Shown: piece after piece, positions 40,101 through 52,100 of the stretch
Layout: each line of letters starts with the position of its first letter
Numbering within the stretch: position 1 is the first letter of the stretch
Source: Siphonodentalium dalli
Lineage: Eukaryota; Mollusca; Scaphopoda; Gadilida; Siphonodentaliidae
Direction: 5' to 3'
Assembly (NCBI GenBank): GCA_032622095.1
Contig: CP136064.1
Span: 41,813,912-41,877,911 of the forward strand
Length of the DNA: 64,000 nucleotides
Program-made: the position numbers and the translations under genes
The notes under the pieces: generated by a model
The model's database searches: none
The model's input: the letters and a program-made list of their open reading frames with translations, nothing else
What the model was told of the DNA's origin: nothing

Positions 40101-43100
40101 TGGATAAAACCTTAGGGGCATGTTATAACTCAAAACAATCACCAAGTATTCATAGTAATAATTTTGATGCCCATGAAAAACGTAAGATTCCCTGGCACTA
40201 AACCTACAAAATAATTCTGTTAAAGAATATAAGAAAATATTATTAAAATTGTAAAAAATAATAACAAATGATGAAAAATTGTTAGGCCAATGCATTCTCT
40301 TATATATGCGAGGCGACCTATGGTCGACTCGCATATATAAGAGAATGCATTGGCACAGGGTATATGGGTTGATACAAAAATCGTACCTTGCACTGAAAGG
40401 GTAAAAACTTGTGTCGTCATTTCACTTTATAAAGGCCCCTGTAATTGTCGAAAGCTTGTGTCAATAAAAGTCTTATGGTGTATCGTCTCATAATCTTAAA
40501 TTGTCAGAACAGGCTTCTATAAAGGAAGGTGTTTTATTTAGGAGATAAACATACTCTGTTGAGTTGGATGTTCTGGAATCCCTGAATATCCAATGAAATG
40601 GGTACGTTTATCTCCACTGGAATTCAATTCATGAAGCAATTTAAAACAAACTGCATGAAAAATACTCTTTATCGACATTACATGCTTTGAGGTGAGATAT
40701 CCTTTTCCGCGAGAGATCTTGATATGTCTCACCTGGATTCCATTAGTTTGTGTATACCGATATTTAATGTACAAAATACATATATATGATAACGCGGAAA
40801 TCTGGAAAATATAGGAATTTATGCGCCCGCTGCGATCTCGGTGGAATCCGATACCTCCCGCTGACAACAAGGGCACCTCCGATGATAATATAAACAAAAT
40901 AACCTGACGACGACTGTTGTGGAATTTAGAGTTGTAAATGTTGGGCTTTGTATTAGTGTACACCATGGTGTAAGCAATTCATGAGATTCAGGATTCTCTA
41001 CAATTTTATTTACACTATTTTTATTTTTGACTGGCTAAAACTGCTCCTACGGCAGACTGTCTGTTCATCATTAGCATAATATAAGCTTCCGGTGAGCAAG
41101 GCAGGGTACCTTGTTTGTGGGCCCAGGACACTGTGGCATCACCATTGCTCATTCTGTATATGGGCTCCATAAAACAATGATATAAATCTTATGGATATGT
41201 TCCATCGGGTTACTCAGAACAACACCAGAACAACTTCCTGTTAACCGCGTCTGTAGAATCAATGTTCCGGTTGACTTGATTACGCGACACCTAGCAGCAC
41301 GGTGACATATTTTATGTGCGTTGTCAATGACACCATGCTCCATTAAAAATTTGTGCACGCTTTAGAGAACCGATGCTGGTGAACTGAAACTAAAGTTAGC
41401 AACTCTCAGCCAATCAGAATGCCTGTTTCAGCAACAAATATTCGAATTGCATTACAATTTAAATTAAAACTTCAATAAAAAACCTTTCTGTAGAGTTGTG
41501 AACACCTCACCCCCATTCCCTTAACCCTTTACCCAACAAACCGGCCAAAACCGGCCAAATAAAGCTTCAACAGCCTAAAATATCTTCGGTCTGTCTCAAT
41601 AGAACCATACAAATATGGATATCATTGGAACCGGCTCCTTGACCACATTGTGATAGTTACAGTTATGCCCTGTGCCAATGCATTCTCTTATATATGCGAG
41701 TCGACCATAGGTCGCCTCGCATATATAAGAGAATGCATTGGCCTAAAAAAAATCTTTTTTTAACACTTTTTACCATTTTTTCTTACATTCTTTAACAATT
41801 TTATAATTTGTAATGTGTTAAGCCAATGCATTCTCTTATATATGCGAGGCGACCTATGGTCGACTCGCATATATAAGAGAATGCATTGGCACAGGGCCCT
41901 TCTGTTGGGTAAAGGGTTAATTGTCTCTTGCTAATCAGCTCTAATCTTCCTGAAGTTATTGAGTAATCGAGAGGGAAATGACTGTTTTTGCACAAATGAC
42001 ACAAATATTTTTCAAGCTGATATCTGAATAGGCATCTGAGTGCTGAGAAAGCAAGGTGAGGGATATTTGCAAGGTTTAGATTGTTAAACTTCTAACTTGG
42101 CCATGGTGTGGCGGGAGATCTTGACCAATCGTAGAACAAATATAGCTTGTCGAAAACCTCTGCGCAACACCAGAGTGTCAATGTTACGCACATGTAGCAG
42201 CTTTATTTGATATTGTCTTTAGCATGGCATGTTTCGTGTCTCATTGACAACTAACTAAATTGCTGTTATGTTGCATGGACTTCATTTGGAAATAGAACAT
42301 AGCTGGCTGAATACTGGATAATATTTTCCCACCGTAGGCAATGAGAACTATATGCTGTTATGCTTGATGGCCGACATTAGAAGTTTTAACAATATGAACC
42401 TCCCCAATTAGCAAGGTTTTAGATGCGCTGGTTCAGCATTAAAGATCCTGTGCCAGTGCATTCTCTCCCATAGGGAGCCTCGCATATATAAGAGAATGCA
42501 CTGGCTTACAAGGTTAAGGAAAATATTGTTAGGACAATGTATTCTCTTATAAATGCGAGGCTCCATTTTGGAGACTCACTTATATAAGAAAATGCATTGG
42601 CACAGGGTTTTCGCAAAAATTCAGGAAGCTCCCATCATGAAAAGGTTAATCTACAGATTATAGTTCAACTACCATTTGACACAATCGCCTGCCACACCTT
42701 ATGGAATGTTATAGTCTGTCCCTGCTTGACAGGTGAAATTAGAAGTTTTTAATTGTAGACCTATCCAGCATCAGACAAAGCACATTGATCAAGATGAGAG
42801 GGGTGCAGATGAATAGCATACTTTATGCCACCTCTGGTGAAAGTCTAGTAATCTGATTGGTCAATTTCAAGGATGATATGTTGTCATACAGTTCATATTG
42901 CCTGCCTAAAGTCCATATCACCACCTGGATTCTAGAGTTAATATCTTAAGAGTAATGGAGCTTTCCACACAACATTCACTAGTGGGAGGAGCTTACAGTT
43001 GCTAGGAGACAAGGTGTGTGCAGAAATAGTTAAATTAGTTTTACAGCGCTTGCCATTATACTATAATACACATACATTATTTTTGCCTTCAATTGTGAAA

Positions 43101-46100
43101 ATTTATGACAAGTGTCACACAAAATGAAAAAGAGAGATAAAATCATGGATGTATTTCCAACATCTTTGCATAAACAGAAATTTCAGTACATTATCATTTG
43201 AAAGCAAAAATGTTGTGTTAATATAGGAAATTAAACACTGAAAGTATGCACGGATATGAAAATTAGGGTAAACAAAGAATTTTCATGGCAGTAAATGACC
43301 GACTAGTCGCTGATTGGTAGAAAATATCTGCTTATAATTATTTGATTGATAGCTGTGAAAAGGTCAATTCACAACTTATGTCCAAAAAAAGTTTCATTTG
43401 GGGAGCTATATAAAAAGTTGGGAGCTGTAAGTGGTAGAGGAAGTAAAAAGTAAGAACAGGTGGTGTAATAAATCTGAAATACATGTATAAAAATCTGACA
43501 TTTATGCAGAAAGATTCAGTGAACATGCATATACAAAAAACATGAACATTTTCAATTTCACTTACGACTCCTTAATTTTGCTTTCTTCTCCTTCTCTGAA
43601 TTACAAAACACACAATAATTTCTAGTATGTGAACTCTCCAAATAAATCATAATTCAAGAAAGGAATCTCCAAGTAGTGCTCTCCGATGTGGGAATTAATA
43701 ATTCAATTTGATTCCAATAAATTTGTACCAGGCGAATTGCAATAAAAAAAATTTCTACCAAAAGTTTCATCTGCACATGGACAATAAGCCACTAAACAAA
43801 ACGTAACTGATGGATAGGTCCGACTGATGGGGATAGGTCCGGCTGATGGGGATAGGTCCGGCTGATGGGGATAGGTCCGACTGACGGGGATAGGTCCGGC
43901 TGATGGAGAGGTTCGGCTAATAGTGAGGTCCGGCTAAGTTGTTACTTATCGGTATGCAACTAAGGCTTGCTTGGGAGACATCTTCTCCCTAAATTGTGAC
44001 ACTTCTCCCTATTTTTGTCTCAGGCAGAAGTGACTTCTCTCTCACTGACCAGTAAGCCTACAGTAATGCTCTAATTAATCGACTTCTTAACCACAGCAGA
44101 ATTATGGGTAACTTTTCAGGATTTAGTCGGAAATATGGCTCATCGAAAGCTCTCGGTGAGAGCTTTCCGATGAATGGCAACAAGCCATATTTCCGACTAA
44201 ATCCTGAAAAGTTACCCATAATTCTGCTGTGGTTAAGATGATTGATTGATTGATTGGGGTTTATTGTCGCTTTAGCCACTAAGGCCATATCACGACATTG
44301 CCAGTTTTAGTGGTGGAGGAAATCCGCACACTTGCGACTAATCTAACAGTGATTTCAATGGCTGATAAACTCGTCAACCATGTGGGACAAACCACCGGCC
44401 ATCGGCGAGTAACTGGTAACTCCACCAGATAACGATTTCGAGTTACAAAGTCCACGATGGAAACATGTGGATTTGAACCCTAATCGCCAGCGCTGGAGGG
44501 CGAAACGGCTTGGAGTTGTACCCCTAACGGATTGAGCCACCGAGGCCCCTGCTGTGGTTAAGAAGTTGATTAATTAGAGCATTACTGTATGTCTCAACAG
44601 CATGTTTAAAGTATATTTCCTGAATATAATTGTATTCTTACTCACTATAATGGTTTTATAAATGGGCTCGTATGTTGCGTAATACTTATTGGATCATAGA
44701 AAGGTGAGGCCCCCACCCCCACCCCCCTGGAATACGGAATACCACTTAACACAGAGGGTGGAATACGGAATACCAGTTAACAGCCATATGGAATACGGAG
44801 TACCAGTTAATATCAGATAAGATAATTTATTGATGATAAAATGATCTAAAAGTAATAAAAGTATACATTGGAATAGTCTATTATTCAAATGGAGGGGTTG
44901 TTCGTGAAAATGAAGCAGACAAGAAAATTTTTAATTTCAGAATTAGTTTGATTTACTGAGAGAAATGTTCAGATAATATGTTTTTTGGAAGGTCGGCGTA
45001 TGAATACCGGTATTTTTGGAATACCGAATACCTCCTAACAGAGGGGCCGGAATACGGCGTACCTCATAACAGGGCATGGAATACGGTGTACGAAAAGGGG
45101 GGGGGGGGTGGGGGCCTCAAAGGTGATGTTGGGGTGTAAATTGAACTTGAGCCATTATGACTTCTCCTTGATAACAGTCCACTTCTCCCTAATATTCAAA
45201 CAGGGAGAAGTCAAACAGGGAGAAGTGACTTCTCCCAATTTGAAATCTCTAGGCTGGTCCCTCAGTAGAATATTCAGCACTAGCTGAGTGACATCTTGTT
45301 ATTTTACACGGGAGGGGGTGATACACAAAACAGAGTGAACACAGTACCAGTACAATGTTGTGGGTATACATGTAATTAGTAGTGACTATAAGGGTATTAA
45401 TGAGGGTCATCAGTAGTTACATGTGATGGGGAGGGGATGTAGAGTTACAGGTAGAAGATGGAATGAGTATTTATAGCTTACCTGTGAGAGCGTGTAACCA
45501 GCACCCAGTAACCACATGTTCTACTCTACAATAACTCTCAAATGGGATGTCGTCACTTTCCTGTGAATAGAGGAGAAACATATATCATATTTGTTATCCA
45601 TACTTACTATTTTTTTTTTAAAGGCCTACTTAATTTTCGAATGCCCAGATCACATTATATAGAACATATTCCATATTATATACCATTTGGAAGAGGAACC
45701 AAAAATAGATATATTCTACCAGAATATGGAATAGCTGTGGCACAGGAGTGTCCACCAAATGATTCTCAGATTCACACCAAGACTTCCCCTATTAGTTACC
45801 CATAATGCATCATAATTCACAACTAAGAGATAGAGTTATTCCCCTTCCATTAAGAATAATAGACCGGCAGTATAGACCAGATCAAAATTAAGCACAGAAC
45901 ACCTGTCGGTACCTTGACAAAAATACCATGTTCACAGTTTATTCGATCGGATAAATTTGTAATACAATATTATGGACCTTACTCTTTCAAATGGTATATA
46001 ATATGGAATATGTTGTATATAATGTGATCTGGGGATTCGAAAATTAAATGGGCCTATGATGATTTGGGTTTTGTGATATTTCAGCGGGCATAGGTTTATA

Positions 46101-49100
46101 TATTAAAAGGGTGTTTATTTCATAAGAAAATAAATCTTTTTTCACATGCGTTGAAACGAATCATATGTATTCAAATAATCACATAGTTCTTATTTTAATT
46201 AATTAATTTAAAGGACCCAAGACACTCGCAGTGGGTAAATGTGCAAAAAAATATAACAGTCTGTAAAAATATCACCACTAAAGGGACCCAAGGCACTCAC
46301 AGTGGGTATATGTGCAAAACATATATAAGTCTGTAATAACATCACCACTAAAGGGACCCAAGACACTCGCAGTGGGTAAATATGTAAAAACTATAAAAGT
46401 CTGTAAAATCACCACTAAAGGGACCCAAGGCACTCACATTGGGTATATGTGCAAAAAATATATAAGTCTGTCAGATCATCTCCACCAAGAAAAGGATGGA
46501 GAAATAGATAAACATTGTTCTTATGTTCATTACTTATAGTTCTCCAATAAAAAAAATTTGCATGTTGAAACTCGTTATGTAAACAAAACTGTTACAGTGA
46601 TTCGTCAACAAACATCGCTAAACATATCAAGTTAAAATATTATAGCCTTAATATGATTTTCAGAATATTTTTCAAAGCTTTGACCTTTTCAAATGTTCAC
46701 CATCAAGTTTTGATTAAACTTTGGTATCTTATTGGTCTAATTGGACTTTTATCGGTAATTCCTCTGTAACAGTAATGTTTATATAACAATTGTTTTGACA
46801 TGCAAAATCTCATTATTGGAGAGTTAATAACCCTTTACCCAACAAACCGGCCAAATAAAGCTTCAACAGCCTAAAATATCTTCGGTCTGTCTCAATAGAA
46901 CCATACACATATGGATATCATTGGAACCGGCTCCTTGACCACATTGTGATAGTTACAGTTATGCCCTGTGCCAATGCATTCTCTTATATATGCGAGTCGA
47001 CCATAGGTCGCCTCGCATATATAAGAGAATGCATTGGCCTAAAAAAAATCTTTTTTTAACACTTTTTACCATTTTTTCTTACATTCTTTAACAATTTTAT
47101 AATTTTTAATGTGTTAAGCCAATGCATTCTCTTATATATGCGAGGCGACCTATGGTCGACTCGCATATATAAGAGAATGCATTGGCACAGGGCCCTTCTG
47201 TTGGGTAAAGGGTTAATAATGAAAATAAGAACAAAGTCAATCTATTTTTTCATGTTCTTGTTGATGATAGTTGTTTTACAGATTTTTATGTTATTTCACT
47301 AGAACCCACTTCAAAGGCCTTTAGTCCCTTTAACTATCAAATTAATTTTGGTTTTGTATTTGGAATAAAGTCATATCAAGTCACAATCTCATATAGGTAC
47401 CAAGCCTTGAAATAGGGTGTCTGTCATTTGCAGAATGAGGTCCCCAGAGGGTGAATTTAGTGATGCTACCCCGCATAGCGGGCTAGCATCACCAAATTCA
47501 CCCTCTGGGAACCTCATTCTGCTGAGGTGTAAGCAGAATGAGGTCCCCAGAGGGTGAATTTGGTGATGCTAGCCCACTATGCAGGGTAGCATCACTAAAT
47601 TCACCCTCTGGGGACCTCATTCTGCAAATGACAGACACACTATTTCAAGGCTTGATAGGTACTGTTCAGTTGGGAACAATTGTCCTCCAAGAAGAATGCA
47701 TAGATGTCAAATGACTTGTTCATGAGAATCATCGAGTTGAATAGACATTATACTGAACCTGTTAACAAAGCAGCTCACATGGTTAACTCAGCGGCCTACT
47801 TATATAGAGATACAAGGATAAGGTAGTCCCATTATGCAGTTGTCTATTTTGTTTGCTCAATAACCTGTGTAAGCAACTTAAATTATATAAAGCAAGTACC
47901 TGGAAAATGACAAGTAATCAAACAGTTATGGATTTACTTTGTGTGACTGTGTAATAACAGGAAATGGCAACTATAAAGACAGTTATTGATTCACATGCGT
48001 CTGGTCTCACTGTGGTTTGATAATAACTAAACCTGAATCTCATGAGCGATAAGAGAAATGTTCGTTCAACCTCTTCAGTTTGTGTGCTAACAGGTTTTAT
48101 TTAGTGTACATGTATTGTCACTTCACCAACAAGGTATCAAGCTTCATCCCTTTCTATACTGAATGGATTCTCCCACTCAGTTATACAATTGTAAATAGGA
48201 ATGGTCTATTATTCATTTGGAGGAATGATAAGGATATATGAGCAGAGGAAATGTTTAGATAATAAGTTCAACAAACAACCTGGTCGTTTGTTGAACTTAT
48301 TATCTGAACAATTCCTAAGGGAACTGCTTGTCAATGAGTATTTAGTATAGAAAGAGTTAACAACCATTCTTTTTTGTGGATGTGCAATAAAGTCCTCTTA
48401 GTCACGTTTTGATATGCAACATCACAACTCAAGACAGAATTCAAAGTAATTAGATTTCACATAGAAACCACACCATTTCACATAGAAACCACACCATATC
48501 ACATAGAAACCACACCATTTCACATACCGTTACAGGGGCGGATCCAGGATAATGAAATAGGGGGGCGCTGTACAAACATGATGCAAAGCATCATCCGAGT
48601 TTCGGAGCGACGAGAGGGGGTGAGCATGAGAGGGGGTGTCCCCCTCTCATTAGGGGGGTCCTGGTATATAAGAGAATGCACTGGCACAGAATCTTTAATG
48701 CTAGAACAGCGCAGCTCCCGTCATGAAGCGAATAACCTCATGAATTCAATGAATTCACAAGCTGAAAAACAACCTGTTTTAAAATAGAGAATAAATTCCA
48801 ATTTCAAGTTTACCTTTATAACAGGATGAAGTCGGAAGACAGTTTTTGGATCATTGATGCTCGACGTGAGTGTGACGTTCTTCTTGTCGTCGACCAGCAG
48901 ATATTTTCGTGTACACATGTGTACGATTTTACACTGCTGTTCCCATTTCAGGACACCACCTGAAATATTTTAAATGATTGGTCAAAGAATCTTATTCCCA
49001 GAGTCAATTTGGATCAGTTTAGCTCTTTCAGTGCCACGGGCCGATCTCATCGGCCCTAATTTACTGTCTGTAGAGTGCCAGGGCTGATAAAATCGGCCCT

Positions 49101-52100
49101 AGATTTTTTGTTTGTTTGTTTTTGGTTGAATTTTTTTTGGGTATGCTTAAGCATGCTATAGCGAATTTAAAAACAAACTGGATAAAACCTTAGGGGCATG
49201 TTATAACTCAAAACTATCACCAAGTATTCATAGTAATAATTTGATGCCCATGAAAAACGTAAGATTCCCTAGCACTAAACCTACAAAATAAGTCTGGCAC
49301 TGAAAGAATTAAAGAATATAAGAAAAAATTATTAAAATTGTAAAAAATTGTAAAAAATAATAAAAAATGATGAAAAATTGTTAGGCCAATGCATTCTCTT
49401 ATATATGCGAGGCGACATATGGTCGACTCGCATATATAAGAGAATGCATTGGCACAGGGTATATGGGTTGATACAAAAATCGGACTTGGCACTGAAAGGG
49501 TTAATAATATCCACCAAAGCCATGAAATTATCCCTGTAATAGTGGTCAATCATGTTATTAACTATATTTCAATAGTTTACGTACAATTCTTTATTCACGC
49601 CACTAAATGTGCCTGCCATATTAACCCTTTCTTTGCAAAATGGATTCTCCCACCAGTTATAAAAGTATATATCAGAATGGTCTATTGTTCATTTGGAGTG
49701 GTGTTAAGGGAATATGAGCAGAAGAGAAACTGACAAAAATAATACAAGTTCAGAAGGATTCCTATTTATTGGTGGGAAATGTTCAGATAGTAAGTGTATC
49801 ATGAAAGATCTTTAGTCGTTTGTTGAACTTATCATCGGAAAATTTCCTGAGAGAAGTACTCATCAATGAGTATTATATAGTATAGAAAGGGATAAAGAGG
49901 CATTTTATGAATTAAATATTTGAAGTCACATAACCTTTTTCAGCTTCATGTTTATTTTTATATCTGGGTCAATTAATTCTGTTCCCTTTATACATGATAT
50001 AGATTACTCCAAGTATGTAAAATATTATTCTACAGTAATGCCCTGAATAATCGACTCCTCAACCACAGCAGAATTATAGGTAATTTTTCAGGATTTAATT
50101 GGAAATATGGCTTGTTGCCATTCATCTGAAAGCTCTGTTTCAGTCTAAATCCTGAAAATTACCCATAATTCTGCTGTGGTTAAGGAGTCGATTATTTAGG
50201 GCATTACTGTTGTTCATTAAATCTATGACATAGAGTGACAGCACTAATGTATTCGAATGACACACTGTACAAGCCTGGATATAGTGTGTCTGGCAAATGC
50301 AGAATGAGGTCCCCAGAGGCTAAATTTAGTGATGCTACCCTACACAGCAGGCAAGCATCACCAAATTCACCCTCTGGTGACCTCATTCTGGTTAGGCCTC
50401 ATTTTCTGGGAAGTATCTATAGTATAAAATTAACATTGTTTTTAGTTACTTTTTCCCTTCTGTTCAGTTTCTATGTCCCCAAATGTGCAGAAGATAAAAT
50501 ACATAATCAAGGTGAATAATGGGGTGAACTTCAACTGCAGTATAGCATCACTAAATTCAACCTCAGGGGACCTCATTCTGAAAATGTCAGACACACTAAT
50601 ATATCCAGGCTTGTCACACATATGTCCAAAGGATATTATGATATGATGTTAACCCTTTGAGTGCCAGGGGCCGATCTCATCGGCCCTAAACCTACAAAAT
50701 AAGTCTGTTAAAGAATATAAGAATAAATTATTAAAATTGTAAAAAATAGTAAAACAAAAAAACAAAAAAAAACAAAAAACAAAAAAAAATTGTTAGGCCA
50801 ATGCATTCTCTTATATATGCGAGGCGACCTATGGTCGACTCGCATATATAAGAGAATGCATTGGCACAGGGTATATGGGTTGATACAAAAATAGGACCTG
50901 GCACTCAAAGGGTTAAACTCCTAACTATATAACATGGGAGTGACAGCTATATTGTATTCCAGTGACACATGTCTGAATAAATTATGATAAAGTTGGTTGT
51001 TGACCCCCAAACTATAAATTTTGAGACCAATAACCCTGATATGTCTTGAAAGAACAATGTTCTTGGTTTTATAAACTTAGATAAGGCCTTCCAGTCTGAA
51101 CACATGACCTGATTGGAATATTTGATTGACAGAAATAAATCTTGGTTAGTGTCACATCTGATAAAAGTGATTTCGAGATAAATAAAATGCTTCAGTCTAA
51201 AGCCGCACATGCGGTTATAGGGTTAGGCGCAACATTTCAAACCATACATATATCACTGGCGCTTTGACAGGGTTACAGCTGATGCAGTTAAACACATCCG
51301 ATTCAAAACTTTTAGAAATCGGATGCATTTAACTGCGTCAGCCGCAACCCTTTGAAAGCGCCAGTGATATATATATGGTTTGAAACGTTGCATGTGCCTA
51401 ACCCGATAGCTGCATACATTGGCTACTTGTGTCAGCCACAGGTCTGTGTAAGTAGATAGGTACATGCATCAGACGCAGGTCTGTGAAAGCGGCTTAAAGT
51501 GTCAGCATTGCATAAATTACATATGATCCATATATTGCCACGAGGAACATTTATTTAAGAAACTTATTAAAAGTTATTTCAACATTATAATATGTTCAGG
51601 TACAGTAATGCCCTAAATAATTGACTTCTTAACCAAAGCAGAATTATGGGTTATTTTTCAGGATTTAGTCGGAAATATGGCTTGTTGCCATTCAGTGAGA
51701 GCTTTCCGATGAATGGCAACAAGCGATATTTCCGACTAAATCCTGAAAAATTACCCATAATTCCACTGTGGTTAAGGAGTCGATTATTTAGGGCATTACT
51801 GTAACTAAGATAATGATGATGGCACCACTTAGATTAAACAAACAATTTGGAGAAGTTTGTTGCAGAAAGCAGCAGAATTATGCAACATATTACCTGCCAA
51901 CAGTAAACAAACGTTTTCAACTTAATATTGTGACTGGTCATCAAGAATTTACAGTGGAGTCAAGATGGAAAACCAGCGTCATCCATTTGTGTGTGTTTCA
52001 ATTCAAAATGAGAAATTAGAAGGGACTGAATTAGAAGGCAGATAATAGTAAAATTAACCGTTTACCCAACAGAACGGCCCTGTGCCAATGCATTCTCTTA

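Noticed and set aside
40538-40966. 142-codon minus-strand open frame
   Set aside because: No recognisable domain, AT-rich composition like intron, no plausible splice partners.
44469-44548. A tRNA gene
   Set aside because: A- and B-box-like motifs are present, but the sequence does not fold as a full tRNA, has a long tRNA-unrelated body with an (AATC)n tail and a 15 bp duplication: a SINE.
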